Shown: positions 10,285 to 20,497 of the stretch, one piece after another | Numbering within the stretch: position 1 is the first letter of the stretch | Layout of the letters: each line of letters begins with the position of its first letter | Source: Alteromonas naphthalenivorans | Lineage (GTDB): Bacteria > Pseudomonadota > Gammaproteobacteria > Enterobacterales > Alteromonadaceae | Length of the DNA: 64,000 bases | Assembly: GCF_000213655.1 (NCBI RefSeq) | Contig: NC_015554.1 | Coordinates: 3,906,001-3,970,000, forward strand | Direction of reading: 5' to 3' | Program-made: the position numbers and the translations under genes | Notes under the pieces: generated by a model | The model's database searches: none | Seen by the model: the letters and a program-made list of their open reading frames with translations, nothing else | What the model was told of the DNA's origin: nothing

Positions 10285-11628
10285 CTACTTTTTTGCAGCT
10301 TTAATTTTATTCTTCGCTACTGCGAATTCGAAAAACGTTCTTATATCAAGTTCGTAAATACGCTGCCAGTAGGTCTCTGCAAGTTCAGCGTTGTCGTTTT
10401 CTATGTGGTTTAGCGCTGCAATGAATAGGGCTTCAGACTGTTCGCAGCGATCACTCGCCAGTGCCATCAATTGCGTTTCATCAATACTGCCTTTGGCAAA
10501 GTTAAGCATCCCTTTTTGCCAATCATCCAATTCAAGTTTCTCAGAGGCAAAGTTTAATAGCTCACGACTTTCTTGGCTATTACCCTGCATTCTATAGCCA
10601 TACGCACCATAAAGTACCCCATAGATTCGAGCCTCGTCAGCTTGACTATAACGACTAGCAAGATTAGCTACTTTATCCCAATTTCCCGCCGCAATATTTG
10701 CGTAAATTTGGGTAAGTAAAATCTCTGCTTTGCTATCAACATCAGTTATCTCATAGTCGATGACTTTATCGATTTTGGTATCCCATAAATACATTTCATT
10801 TAAATAACTCTGATAGCTAGGATCTAATTTAGCCGCTTTTTGTGCGGTATAGACGGCCAACGTGGTTTTATTACTAATACGGAATAATTCCGCGAGTAAA
10901 TTAAAATGAAATGGATCATTAGGAAAAGACTGCGTCAGAAGACGGCTTTCGGTAATGATATCGTCTAATGGTTTATAAGTGCCCGTATCACACATATTAT
11001 TAAGTGCGTATTCCGTTTGATAAAGCACCCAGTCCGACTTTGCATCAGGATTACTATCATCTCGCTTGCGCGCCGCCTCTACAATGTATAACGCTAATTC
11101 AACCTGATCCTGATTATAATAATAATAAGCTAACTCTAAAGCCCCATTCATAAAAAATGGATTGTCACGAACCGTTTGTTTTAACGCCGCTAACATTTTT
11201 TCGTCTTGGGGTTGCTCGAGTAAGTAAGAGACATACACCGGCGGTGCAATATCTAACGTACTCAAAAACGGGTGCTGATTATAAAAACCTTGCCACTTTT
11301 GTTCGTCGTATTCTTGCTCTACAAATGCTAATTGCAAATTCAACCGGTAATAGTGAAAAGCAAAATACCGATCGTTAGGCGCTTGTTTTATGCCTTGTTG
11401 CAAATTGCTTTGCAGCTTATTCAATAAGTCATAATCCGGCTCTCGCTCAAACGCCTTTAGCTGGTACTCAACTAAATTGCGCAATGCCTGCGAATCGTTA
11501 GGATAATTCTTAACCTGCTGCTCTAAACCAACGAGTTCAGACGAGGCATTTACATTTTGGGTTGAAGTAGACTCACAGCCGCTCAGTAATATCGCACCAG
11601 CAAGTAGTACAATTCGGTAAAACATCAT
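10285..11628 (-). CDS. TPR-containing lipoprotein
   Basis: The protein is 447 residues with a lipoprotein signal peptide and lipobox LSGC at residues 15-18, so it should be anchored in a membrane facing the periplasm. The rest is helical with TPR-like units (for example ALELAYYYYNQDQVELALYI and YTAQKAAKLDPSYQSYL). It starts 18 bases after the stop of the DUF3857 protein and is almost certainly co-transcribed with it. A scaffold or assembly role is plausible. No catalytic motif is visible. Confidence 0.8.
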   Translation of the reverse strand: MMFYRIVLLAGAILLSGCESTSTQNVNASSELVGLEQQVKNYPNDSQALRNLVEYQLKAFEREPDYDLLNKLQSNLQQGIKQAPNDRYFAFHYYRLNLQLAFVEQEYDEQKWQGFYNQHPFLSTLDIAPPVYVSYLLEQPQDEKMLAALKQTVRDNPFFMNGALELAYYYYNQDQVELALYIVEAARKRDDSNPDAKSDWVLYQTEYALNNMCDTGTYKPLDDIITESRLLTQSFPNDPFHFNLLAELFRISNKTTLAVYTAQKAAKLDPSYQSYLNEMYLWDTKIDKVIDYEITDVDSKAEILLTQIYANIAAGNWDKVANLASRYSQADEARIYGVLYGAYGYRMQGNSQESRELLNFASEKLELDDWQKGMLNFAKGSIDETQLMALASDRCEQSEALFIAALNHIENDNAELAETYWQRIYELDIRTFFEFAVAKNKIKAAKK

Positions 11629-11646
11629 CTAATAATCCTTTATGTA

Positions 11647-13839
11647 CTAATACTGATAGCCAAGCGATTCAGCACGCTCGAACGCCGCTTCAGACAGCGC
11701 GTCTTTGCCATTAAAACCATGCACAATACCCAGTAAAAACTGCACTTCCCCATTATCTTTGTTGCCATTAGCAAGTTCGGTAACATATTCCAACGCCTCG
11801 TCAAAGCGCCCACTATCAAGTAAGGCTCGCGAGTGCGCTATTTGCTCTTCTATCGATAACGCTTCGTGGCTTTGCGGTGATGTTGCCACCACCTTGTCAT
11901 AGACGAACATACTCTCGCTGCCTTTTTGAAAGGCATCAATAGCATTAAAAAAGGCCGCATATTCTTCAACCGGTATGGTTTGCGCATACAGTACAAACTT
12001 TGAGGTACTTGTTACCTCGTTGTCACTAGGCTGCGCAGTATGTGTAATTTCAAAAAATGGGTTTTGATAATTACTGGCAGGCCCATTTTGCACTAGTTCT
12101 GCATCTGACCAAGGGGCTGGATAAGTAATAGAAAGTTCTACCGTAATGGGTATTTGTATATAAAGGTCTTGGTCGCGCTCAGATACAGGTTCCATGATGG
12201 AAAAACCGGTAAAGACTTTTAAAATTTGCGCATAATTCATGCTGTAATGAAAACGAGAAATGTCTTCAGTAATAGAGAGTAAATCTACAAAATCTCCCTC
12301 TATTTCAAAAGGTGTAGCCGAGTCTGCGGGATCCGTTGCGGTAAACGACGTTACTCGATTATCGTGAACAAATGGCGACAGAAGTTGCTCTACTACAGCG
12401 CGCTTTTCTGGCGAAAATTGATAGTAACTACGAAGGTTCGTTTCTACCTGACCGTCAAAACTCATCTTTACTGATGCGTCTAATGCAGAATCATTCAGCG
12501 AATAATCAACCGCCACTTTTGCCACATTCTCTTCAGGTTGAACATGGGGAACCTCTACTAGTTCACCCGCGCTGCCCGTTACCACAAATGTACGTTTGCC
12601 CCCAAGCATGGCACTTAACCCCGGGAAAGTGCCCGTTTGGCCACTGGTATCTAGCCAATAACTACCTTCATCCGTGGTAACGTAAGTGATCATATGGTTA
12701 AAGTTAAGTGCTGGTAAATCGTCAAATACAACACTTCCATTGTAGGTATTTACGAGTGCTGGTGATGCTTTTATACCGGCTTCGTTGAGTAGCGCCACAA
12801 TAAGAGTTGTTTGGTCTTTACAGTCACCATAGGCGTTCTGCAGCACTTCTTGCGCAGTATGAGGCTGATAGCCCCCACGATTAACATGTGCACCTATATA
12901 ACGAACATTTTTTTGCATGTAATCAAACACCGCTTTTACTTTATCGGTCTGGGTGTCCTGCTCACTAAACAGTTCATTCGCTAACGCGGTAACTTTATCT
13001 GCTGGCATCAAGCTTGGCTTGAATAAGTCCCAGTACCAATCATCTACTGTTTTCCAATTGTTCATCGTAGAGACGTAAACAAGAGGTAAGGTTTCATCGA
13101 TAGGCGGCATGCCAGACTCAATTTCTATGCCTTCTAGCTTATCCATTTTCCACACGTATTGCGTTGTGCTTCCACTTTTCGTCACAAGCGGAGACAAATC
13201 CGTGTTTCGATTTTCGATATATAAATCAACGGTGTTTGGAATAGTGAGTGTGGTTAACGAGGACAGAATAGGATCGATTCTCACCCAGTTTTTCAGCGGT
13301 AAAAACTTTACGTGATTAAAGCGAATGCCTGTGAACCATTCACCATCGATAATCGCTTTCGTCTGCTTTTCGTTAATTTGGTACTCGATAATATTACCGA
13401 CTTTTAACTGAGGCACAGCGAACTCAATACGCTTCATATCATCAAGGTAATCGTCATTATTAGCCGACACTTCAGAGATAGCATCATCTTGCATATTGAA
13501 AATTTGACCGTCGGCAGCAATTACCCGAGCAAAATCGATACTGCTAGTGTGATAATAAGCATTGAACGAGTTAACCAATTTTGAATAGTCAGATACCGCC
13601 TCTTCGCTTGCAATATAGATAGCACGGTAATATTTGGTGGACTCTAAACGTTGCTCGTCGACCGTAATTTCGGTTCTGCGACTGAGTATTACCGCCCCCC
13701 TGTCTGCATATTCTGTAGCGTCCGTTTTGAGTGCTAATAAAGTCTCGGCATCGGGACCTATACTCGTCGTTTCTGCACTTGCGTTAGTTATCGATAAGAA
13801 ACTCAAAAAGATAACGAACACTCGGATATATACTGCCAT
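11647..13839 (-). CDS. Secreted DUF3857/transglutaminase-like protein with C-terminal TPRs
   Basis: The protein is 730 residues from the ATG at 13839, chosen because AAGGA lies about 8 bases upstream and a signal peptide (ending NASA) follows at once. The frame extends 16 codons further upstream. Residues 30-240 match the DUF3857 beta-rich domain. A transglutaminase-like core follows with the Cys in YGDCKDQT, a His in NHMITYV and an Asp in YWLDTSG, the expected catalytic triad order. The last 80 residues form a TPR-like pair (LLDSGRFDEALEYV). Such proteins are periplasmic or outer-membrane associated, with poorly defined function. It leads a two-gene operon with the TPR lipoprotein. Confidence 0.85.
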   Translation of the reverse strand: MAVYIRVFVIFLSFLSITNASAETTSIGPDAETLLALKTDATEYADRGAVILSRRTEITVDEQRLESTKYYRAIYIASEEAVSDYSKLVNSFNAYYHTSSIDFARVIAADGQIFNMQDDAISEVSANNDDYLDDMKRIEFAVPQLKVGNIIEYQINEKQTKAIIDGEWFTGIRFNHVKFLPLKNWVRIDPILSSLTTLTIPNTVDLYIENRNTDLSPLVTKSGSTTQYVWKMDKLEGIEIESGMPPIDETLPLVYVSTMNNWKTVDDWYWDLFKPSLMPADKVTALANELFSEQDTQTDKVKAVFDYMQKNVRYIGAHVNRGGYQPHTAQEVLQNAYGDCKDQTTLIVALLNEAGIKASPALVNTYNGSVVFDDLPALNFNHMITYVTTDEGSYWLDTSGQTGTFPGLSAMLGGKRTFVVTGSAGELVEVPHVQPEENVAKVAVDYSLNDSALDASVKMSFDGQVETNLRSYYQFSPEKRAVVEQLLSPFVHDNRVTSFTATDPADSATPFEIEGDFVDLLSITEDISRFHYSMNYAQILKVFTGFSIMEPVSERDQDLYIQIPITVELSITYPAPWSDAELVQNGPASNYQNPFFEITHTAQPSDNEVTSTSKFVLYAQTIPVEEYAAFFNAIDAFQKGSESMFVYDKVVATSPQSHEALSIEEQIAHSRALLDSGRFDEALEYVTELANGNKDNGEVQFLLGIVHGFNGKDALSEAAFERAESLGYQY

Positions 13840-14035
13840 CCCATTCTTCCTTGTTGATACAAATTCCAACCAAACGCGTGCGTTCAACTGTTTATTTTTT
13901 AAGTTATGCTGCCGTATCTTGCGTTAATTGTCGATAAGAGATTTCTTATATCAGTGCCCCTTTAAATTTGTCTGATACATATCGCGCTTCACAACGAGCT
14001 AATTAGCTACTAATCAATTAATTTTGAACAAAAAA

Positions 14036-14056
14036 AAGCCCTTAATATAAGGGCTT
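14036..14056 (-). terminator. Terminator of ssb
   Basis: A 9-bp perfect stem (AAGCCCTTA with TAAGGGCTT) with a 3-base loop is followed on the minus strand by seven T residues, 42 bases after the ssb stop. Confidence 0.9.
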
Positions 14057-14097
14057 AGTATCTATTTTTTTGATTTACAAAAAAGCTTTATCAGAAC

Positions 14098-14685
14098 CTA
14101 GAACGGAATGTCGTCATCAAAATCAAAGTCTGGCTCAGCCATTGGAGGCTGCTTAGGCTGTGACTGACCGCCACCTTGGTTAGGTGCTGGCTGTTGATAG
14201 CCGCCCTGGTTTTGACCACCTTGATTTTGGCCGCCTTGTTGCTGATAACCGCCTTGGCTTTGACCACCTTGTTGCTGGTATCCACCTTGCTGGTTATTCT
14301 GAGGGCGTTGATAACCGCCACCCGCATTACCACCGCCACCTTCACCACCGCGACCACCAAGCATTTGCATTTGGTCTACAATGATTTCTGTAGTGTAACG
14401 GTCTTGGCCTGACTGATCTTGCCACTTGCGCGTTTGCAATTTACCTTCAACGTAAATTTGAGAACCCTTTTTCAGGTATTCTCCGGCAATTTCTGCTAAG
14501 CGACGGTACATAGTAAGGCGGTGCCACTCAGTGCGTTCCTGCATTTGGCCTTGCGGATCTTTCCAGCTTTCGCTGGTAGCCAAGCTTAGGTTCGCAACGG
14601 CGTTACCGTTAGGCATGTATCGTACTTCAGGATCATTACCTAGATTTCCCACAAGAATGACTTTATTAACGCCTTTCGTTGCCAT
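14098..14685 (-). CDS. ssb: Single-stranded DNA-binding protein
   Basis: The 195-residue protein has the standard SSB layout. An OB fold occupies residues 1-112 ([38 protein letters not shown]). A Gly/Gln-rich linker with [12 protein letters not shown] repeats follows, and the chain ends in the acidic tip DFDDDIPF that docks DNA-repair partners. It coats single-stranded DNA in replication, recombination and repair. In many gammaproteobacteria ssb lies divergent to uvrA; here the galactose cluster and other genes separate them by about 10 kb. I found no CTGT-N8-ACAG box in its upstream region. Confidence 0.97.
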   Translation of the reverse strand: MATKGVNKVILVGNLGNDPEVRYMPNGNAVANLSLATSESWKDPQGQMQERTEWHRLTMYRRLAEIAGEYLKKGSQIYVEGKLQTRKWQDQSGQDRYTTEIIVDQMQMLGGRGGEGGGGNAGGGYQRPQNNQQGGYQQQGGQSQGGYQQQGGQNQGGQNQGGYQQPAPNQGGGQSQPKQPPMAEPDFDFDDDIPF

Positions 14686-14967
14686 TGGTGTCTCCTGTAA
14701 CGTATTTAGTGCCTTGCTGCTCTATCACTTTGTGACAACAACAAGTGCGAAAGTTTCATCGATATTAGCCGGTTAGTATATCTTATTTTGAACGGGAGAA
14801 ATTAAGTTTTTTCTCTCCCATGTGCTTTCAAATTTGAACGCTATCAAAATATTCATCGCTTGTCGGCTGAACTTTCGCATGGTTTTATCGGGCGCTTGAT
14901 AGCTTAAGCGCCCAAACCATTACCAATTACTTTCTAACTCCAGCGGCTCTTTATTGTCAGCAGCGCT

Positions 14968-16530
14968 TTACCACCAAGCGCCGTAGAAGGCGATAAGCAA
15001 ACACACTACGGCGAACGCGGCAATATTAAACCCTTTCGTTGTAGCGAATTCGACCTCATCTAAATCTACCGCATTTTCATGTACACCTTTTTTCTCTGCA
15101 AGCGACACGATAATAGCCACAGAAACACAAAGTAAGAACACGATACCAACACGGTCGATAAACGGCAGTTCAGGCCAGAATTGGCGGAATACAATACTAA
15201 GTACAAACGAACCTAGTGCCGCACACAGTCCACCGGTTGCAGTGGTCTTCTTCCAGAACATGCCCAATACAAACAAGGCGCAAATACCTGGCGTAAAGAA
15301 GCCAGTAAACTCTTGGATATATTGAAAGGCTTGGTCGAAATTACCCAACAATGGTTTGGCCGTGATCATGGCAATAATCAGTGAGACAAAGCTCACTATA
15401 CGCCCTACTTTCACATAGTGATGCTGGCTTTCATTAGGACGTTTATCTTTGTATAAATCCATAGTGAAAATGGTCGATACACTGTTGGTCATCGAAGCTA
15501 ACGACGACACTATTGCGGCTACTAACGCGGCAAAAATCACCCCTTTCAGCCCTACTGGCATCATGCTCATTAGTGATGGGTAGGCTTGATCAGGCTTTGA
15601 GAGCTCCGGCACTAATAGCACTGCCGCAATGCCTGGTAACACCACAATCAATGGCATTAACAGTTTAAGGAATGCAGCAAACACAATCCCTTTTTGTGCT
15701 TCTTGTAGGCTTTTCGCCGCCAATGTGCGCTGAATAATGTATTGGTTAAAGCCCCAATATGAGAGGTTCATTATCCACATACCGCCAATGAGTACGGAAA
15801 TGCCCGGCAAGTCCATATAATGCGGATTATCTTTCGATAAAATCATATCGAATTTTTCAGGTAACTGGTTGCTAAGGTCGATAAAACCTTGAATGGGGCC
15901 ATTACCGCCACTGATTAAATTAAGCGCGGTGTAAGACAAAAACAGGCCGCCGAATATTAACAATACCACTTGAATAATGTCGGTAAGTGCCACAGCTTTT
16001 AGCCCGCCGTATAATGAATAAGCCAGCGAGAAAGCACCTAGGAATATCATGCCGTAAACCATATCCACACCAGCAATGGTGTTAATGGCTAAAGCGCCTA
16101 ACCACAATACCGCGGTTAAGTTTACAAATACGTAAACACCCAACCAAAATACTGCCATGACTTTACGCACTCGATGGTCGTAACGCTGCTCTAAGAACTG
16201 CGGCATGGTATATATTTTGTGCTTTAAAAAAATAGGTAAAAAGTATTTCCCCACAATGATAAGTGTAATAGCTGCCATCCACTCATAAGAAGCGATAGCT
16301 AAACCTAGTTGATAGCCAGAGCCTGACATACCAATAATTTGTTCTGCCGATATATTTGCTGCAATCAGCGAGGCCCCTATTGCCCACCACGGCAAGCTAG
16401 AGCCTGCTAAGAAGTAGTCGTTCGTATCTTTTTCGTGTCCCTGCTTTTCCCTTGATACCCACCATGCGATGCCGATAAGCGCCACCACATAGATCACAAA
16501 CACTGTGATATCTAACGATGCTAATTTCAT
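14968..16530 (-). CDS. Sodium/sugar symporter, SSS family (probable galactose uptake)
   Basis: The protein is 520 residues from the ATG at 16530 (the TTG four codons upstream is less likely). It has about fourteen hydrophobic segments and SSS-family signatures, including an NISAEQIIGMSGSG stretch near the N-terminus and the SLYGGLKAVALTDIIQ segment in the middle of the protein. The family couples sodium entry to uptake of sugars and other solutes. Its position beside galK, galT and galM makes galactose or a galactoside the likely substrate. The terminator at 16731-16757 lies between galK and this gene, so it should have its own promoter. Confidence 0.88.
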   Translation of the reverse strand: MKLASLDITVFVIYVVALIGIAWWVSREKQGHEKDTNDYFLAGSSLPWWAIGASLIAANISAEQIIGMSGSGYQLGLAIASYEWMAAITLIIVGKYFLPIFLKHKIYTMPQFLEQRYDHRVRKVMAVFWLGVYVFVNLTAVLWLGALAINTIAGVDMVYGMIFLGAFSLAYSLYGGLKAVALTDIIQVVLLIFGGLFLSYTALNLISGGNGPIQGFIDLSNQLPEKFDMILSKDNPHYMDLPGISVLIGGMWIMNLSYWGFNQYIIQRTLAAKSLQEAQKGIVFAAFLKLLMPLIVVLPGIAAVLLVPELSKPDQAYPSLMSMMPVGLKGVIFAALVAAIVSSLASMTNSVSTIFTMDLYKDKRPNESQHHYVKVGRIVSFVSLIIAMITAKPLLGNFDQAFQYIQEFTGFFTPGICALFVLGMFWKKTTATGGLCAALGSFVLSIVFRQFWPELPFIDRVGIVFLLCVSVAIIVSLAEKKGVHENAVDLDEVEFATTKGFNIAAFAVVCLLIAFYGAWW

Positions 16531-16730
16531 AGTTTTTCCCAACGATTATTTTAGTTTTGCGGTGCGAATTTTCTCGATGCAGGGTCGATGAAGGCTATTG
16601 GTTTTATTATTATTGTAAAAGTTAAAGTCCACACCATGACTTTCTTTATGACTTTGCCCAAAAGCGCATCATTAATATCACATTTCATTAACTTAGATGA
16701 ACAAGAATTGTAAATTTAAGGCAAAAAAAA

Positions 16731-16757
16731 GCGTTGTTTTGAAATTCAAAACAACGC
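16731..16757 (-). terminator. Terminator of the galT-galK operon
   Basis: A perfect 10-bp stem (GCGTTGTTTT with AAAACAACGC) around a 7-base loop is followed on the minus strand by eight T residues, 50 bases after the galK stop. Confidence 0.92.
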
Positions 16758-16807
16758 AAGGGGCACAATTAATTGTTAACGGGAATCTTGTGTATTACAT
16801 ATAATGT

Positions 16808-17947
16808 TTAAGCAAATGCACCTTGAGTGGCAGTGCATACATATATATCAGCTTTGTAGCCAGTCTCGTCAAAGTACTTATCAGCAACCACTTGCTTAAC
16901 CGCATCGACAGAATCAGTTGGAACTAACGCCACGACGCAGCCACCAAAACCACCGCCCGTCATGCGAACGCCACCGGTTTCACCTAATACTTCACCAATA
17001 ATTTCAACAAGGTAGTCAATGGGCGGTACGGTAATTTCAAAGTCGTCGCGCATAGAAACATGCGACTCTGCCATCGCCTCACTCACCGTAGTGATATCAC
17101 CTACCTTCAACGCTTCACTTGCACTTAATGTACGCGCATTTTCAGTAATAATATGACGGGCCCGGCGATAAACCACTTCAGGCATATGGGGCTTAGCGGT
17201 TTCCAGCATTTCTATCGTTGCTTCACGTAACGACGGAACGCTTAATAACGACGCGCCTTGCTCACACTGTTCACGACGCAAATTGTATTCGCTGTCTACC
17301 AAACCGCGTTTTACATTTGAGTTAATGATCACAATCTGATGTGATGATGGCAGTGGAGAATGTTCAATCGCCAGTGATTGGCAATCAAGCAACATTGCAC
17401 TTCCTTCGTGCCCCATTGCCGATACCAATTGATCCATAATGCCGCACGAACAACCCACAAAGGTGTTTTCAGCTTTCTGACCAAGTAAGGCCGCTTGAAC
17501 ACCGTCTAGCGGTAATTCATATAGTGCGCTAAGGGCTTTCAAAATAGCGATTTCAAAAGAAGCAGATGAGCTTAAACCCGCGCCTTGTGGCACGTTGCCT
17601 GTAACAACAAGATTAGCACCAGAAAAATCAGGTAAGGCATCCTTAAGCACTTTAACTACGCCACGCACATAATTCGCCCAGCCTTGATTGTCGTCATACT
17701 GAATATCGTTAAGTGAAAACTGATTTTGCTGATTTTCATAATCAAGCGCTGTCACTACAATATCGTTGTCATCACGTTTGGATGCAGCAACCCACGTACC
17801 AAAGTTAATGGCGGCTGGAAACACAAATCCTTCGTTGTAGTCGGTATGCTCACCGATTAGGTTCACTCGACCTGGCGCGTGGGCAATAAGCGTAGGCTCT
17901 GTGCCGAAACAACGTGTAAATTCTGATGAAAGTAACTGGTTATCCAT
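16808..17947 (-). CDS. galK: Galactokinase
   Basis: The 379-residue protein is the GHMP-family galactokinase of the Leloir pathway, which phosphorylates alpha-D-galactose at C1 with ATP. The galactokinase signature is [19 protein letters not shown] (about 26-44). The ATP-binding motif is [13 protein letters not shown] (about 128-140), with the third GHMP motif in [11 protein letters not shown] near the C-terminus. The length matches E. coli GalK (382). It overlaps galT by 8 bases, so translation is probably coupled, and it is the last gene before a strong terminator. Confidence 0.97.
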   Translation of the reverse strand: MDNQLLSSEFTRCFGTEPTLIAHAPGRVNLIGEHTDYNEGFVFPAAINFGTWVAASKRDDNDIVVTALDYENQQNQFSLNDIQYDDNQGWANYVRGVVKVLKDALPDFSGANLVVTGNVPQGAGLSSSASFEIAILKALSALYELPLDGVQAALLGQKAENTFVGCSCGIMDQLVSAMGHEGSAMLLDCQSLAIEHSPLPSSHQIVIINSNVKRGLVDSEYNLRREQCEQGASLLSVPSLREATIEMLETAKPHMPEVVYRRARHIITENARTLSASEALKVGDITTVSEAMAESHVSMRDDFEITVPPIDYLVEIIGEVLGETGGVRMTGGGFGGCVVALVPTDSVDAVKQVVADKYFDETGYKADIYVCTATQGAFA

Positions 17948-18995
17948 TGGTGTTCTCGCGTTTCTTATAGTGCACTACAGGCAGTGCTTTTAATCGGTCT
18001 GCAGCTTGCTCGGGCGTAAGATCGCGCTGAGCTTCAGCCATCATTTCGTAGCCAACCATAAATTTACGTACACTTGCTGAGCGTAAAAGTGGCGGGAAGA
18101 AATGGGCGTGTACAGTCCATTCTGGGTGCGTTTCGTTATCGAACGGCGCACTATGCCAGCCCATTGAATAAGGGAATGATGTTTCAAATAAATTGTCGTA
18201 GCGACTGGTAATATCACCAATAATTTGCGCCAACGAGTAAGATTGCGCATCGGTTATTTTATCTAATGACTGTACGTTAAAGCGCGGAAGCAATAAGGTT
18301 TCAAAAGGCCAAGCTGCCCAGTATGGTACTACTACAACCCAGTCATCGTTTTGACAAACTACTCGCTCTTGCTTTTCCACTTCTTGTTCGGCGTAATCGA
18401 GCAACATAGGGCGTTGGTTTTCTGCATAGTATTGACCTAGTTGAACCAGCTTTTTAGCTGGGTCTGAAGGTAAATGCTGCTGCGCCCAAACTTGCCCGTG
18501 AGGATGCGGGTTTGAACACCCCATTGCAGAGCCCTTATTTTCAAAAACCTGAACCCAGGTAAACTCTTCGCCCAGTTCTTTGGTTTGTGCTTTCCAACAA
18601 TTCACCACATCGGCACGTTCATCGTCGGTAAGCTCCGGCAACGTTTTGCTGTGATCGGGAGAGAAGCAGATAACACGGCTGCAACCTTGCTCGGTTTCAA
18701 ACTGGAACAACCCACTTTTTTCACTGGCTTGTTCTGTATCTTTTTTCAATGCGGCAAAGTCATTTTCAAAAACGAATGTGCCCGTGTAGCTTGGGTTCAC
18801 TTCACCGTTTACCCGCGTATTTCCTGGGCATAAGTAGCAAGTGGGATCGTATGAGGGCTTTTGCTCGTTCGAAGGCTCTTCAGATTGTCCTTGCCAAGGG
18901 CGCTTAGCGCGATGTGGCGACACTAAAACCCATTCACCTAGTAGTGGGTTATAACGGCGATGTGGGTCGTCAGTTGGGTCGAAGGGCTTTCCCAT
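17940..18995 (-). CDS. galT: Galactose-1-phosphate uridylyltransferase
   Basis: The 351-residue protein starts at the ATG at 18995; a GTG four codons earlier is possible. It transfers UMP from UDP-glucose to galactose-1-phosphate. The nucleophilic His lies in the class I motif [11 protein letters not shown], and a CYLCPGN pair fits the zinc site. The C-terminal [11 protein letters not shown] segment supplies further family histidines. It is the first gene of galT-galK. A near-perfect LacI-family palindrome lies 93 bases upstream, consistent with control by the regulator at 20498. No galE is present in the window. Confidence 0.97.
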   Translation of the reverse strand: MGKPFDPTDDPHRRYNPLLGEWVLVSPHRAKRPWQGQSEEPSNEQKPSYDPTCYLCPGNTRVNGEVNPSYTGTFVFENDFAALKKDTEQASEKSGLFQFETEQGCSRVICFSPDHSKTLPELTDDERADVVNCWKAQTKELGEEFTWVQVFENKGSAMGCSNPHPHGQVWAQQHLPSDPAKKLVQLGQYYAENQRPMLLDYAEQEVEKQERVVCQNDDWVVVVPYWAAWPFETLLLPRFNVQSLDKITDAQSYSLAQIIGDITSRYDNLFETSFPYSMGWHSAPFDNETHPEWTVHAHFFPPLLRSASVRKFMVGYEMMAEAQRDLTPEQAADRLKALPVVHYKKRENTNG

Positions 18996-19087
18996 AATTT
19001 CTCTCACTATTTATTTGGCTTTCGTTGAAATTTTGCCACACCGTCACCAAACAAATTTTGTGTGAATGGGTGTAATCAAACCAAAAG

Positions 19088-19101
19088 GTTAAACGTTTAC
19101 C
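19088..19101. promoter_or_regulatory. Candidate GalR-type operator upstream of galT
   Basis: The palindrome GTTAAACGTTTACC has a central CG and six of seven matching base pairs, which is the shape of LacI/GalR-family operators (TGTAAACGTTTACA type). It lies in the galT-galM interval, upstream of galT and close to a LacI-family gene. Confidence 0.7.
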
Positions 19102-19196
19102 CTCAATGATATATTAAGGGCTCGCGATTATCAATTATCGAATAAAGATAATACATTGTTAAATAAATTAACAATTAAAGTGTACTCTCTATTCGT

Positions 19197-20213
19197 TTAA
19201 ATCAGCTTAAATTGATACCGAATTTCAGCGGTAAAAGGTTTATCGGGATAAATAATGCAATCAGGAAACTGTGGCTTATTCGGTGCATCGGGGAAGTGCT
19301 GAGGCTCTAAACATAATGCGCCAAGCTGACTGTCAGTTTGTAGACTTCCAGTGTAAAACTGAATACCCGGTAAGTCGGTATATAAATCCATTTGTAGGTG
19401 TGTATCTTCAGCAAAAACTTGGGCCTGAGGTTTTCCAGCAACCGATTCATTTAATACGAAGTTATGATCGTATCCACCCACTAGATTATACAAATCATGT
19501 GATTTCACACTGTTTTCGTTCACCCGCGTTAGTTCACTAAAGTCGAACGGCGTGTCTGTAACCTCTACAAGGCTGCCTGTTGGCAACAAGGTATTGTCTG
19601 CATCGGTAACTTTCTTTGCGTCAATTTGCACGAAGGTGCTTCCCACTGTCTTATCTTTACTTAACGTAAAATAAGCATGTTGGGTGAGACTGAAAGGGGT
19701 CGCTTTGTCTGTGGTAGCATTTAATGACAACGATAACGTATTAGCATCATCTAAGGTATAAATAGCCTCAACGTTTACGTTGCCAGGAAAACCTCCCTCG
19801 CCATCGGGGCTACTTAAGCTTAAAGACAACGAAACACTGTCAGCATGCGTTTCTGCTTTAGCCTTCCACATCTTTTTATGGAAACCAGGAATGCCGCCGT
19901 GCAAGTTATGTTCACCGCCATTTTTATCTAGATGATACTCCGTACCTTCTAACGTGAACGTTCCATGCCCAATACGGTTGGCAAAACGCCCGACTATTGC
20001 ATTTCTATAACTGGGGTCGTCCACATAGCCATCAATGGTTGAATAAGACTGCACGCAAGCATGAAGCTTACCTTGGTCATCTGGCACATTTAATTCGTGA
20101 ATTATGCCGCCATAATTCAAAATTTTTGCCTGCATACCCTGTGAATTACTTAACGTGTAAAGGGTGACATTCTCACCATCAACGACACCAAAATCAGACG
20201 CTTCAACTTTCAT
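19197..20213 (-). CDS. galM: Aldose 1-epimerase (mutarotase)
   Basis: The 338-residue protein interconverts the alpha and beta anomers of galactose and so feeds galactokinase. Family markers are NRIGHGTFTLEG with the downstream GEHNLHGG, a conserved His in LTQHAYFTL, the VGGYDHNFVLN segment, and the C-terminal LCLEPQHFPDAPN stretch carrying the catalytic Glu. The start ATG is clear. It reads away from the divergent regulator gene and lies 202 bases upstream of galT, so it may have a separate promoter from galTK. Confidence 0.95.
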   Translation of the reverse strand: MKVEASDFGVVDGENVTLYTLSNSQGMQAKILNYGGIIHELNVPDDQGKLHACVQSYSTIDGYVDDPSYRNAIVGRFANRIGHGTFTLEGTEYHLDKNGGEHNLHGGIPGFHKKMWKAKAETHADSVSLSLSLSSPDGEGGFPGNVNVEAIYTLDDANTLSLSLNATTDKATPFSLTQHAYFTLSKDKTVGSTFVQIDAKKVTDADNTLLPTGSLVEVTDTPFDFSELTRVNENSVKSHDLYNLVGGYDHNFVLNESVAGKPQAQVFAEDTHLQMDLYTDLPGIQFYTGSLQTDSQLGALCLEPQHFPDAPNKPQFPDCIIYPDKPFTAEIRYQFKLI

Positions 20214-20295
20214 AACAATGCATTAACCTTTTTTGCAAGAAATGAAGATTACCATTTTTTAATTAACAGGCTGGCACGACCTCAACAGCAAGGAG

Positions 20296-20309
20296 GGTAT
20301 ACGTTTTCT
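20296..20309. promoter_or_regulatory. Weak candidate operator between galM and galR
   Basis: GGTATACGTTTTCT matches the operator type TGTAAACGTTTACA at 10 of 14 positions and has the central ACGTTT. It lies in the divergent galM/regulator promoter region. The match is imperfect and could be chance. Confidence 0.35.
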
Positions 20310-20497
20310 TACTCCGTTTATAGTGCTAATTCGCACAACATTTTTATGTTTTTTTGTAAATATACTGTACGCTGTACGCCATAACAGAGGATAGTTGCAG
20401 CCAATATGGCTAAATTGAGTCGCAAAAGTGCTTACCGGCCAATCTAAACTGCGTGTCTTCACTTCTATAACCTAATAATAATTGCTAATTTTTTTGT

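Noticed and set aside
14176..14412. Long repetitive plus-strand frames opposite ssb
   Set aside because: They are shadows of the Gly/Gln-rich ssb linker, whose repeats keep other frames open.
16656..16700. GCCCAAAAGCGCATCATTAA upstream of the SGLT gene resembling the island promoter motif
   Set aside because: It lies on the strand opposite to the gene, and no -10 occurs at the fixed distance. Chance similarity.
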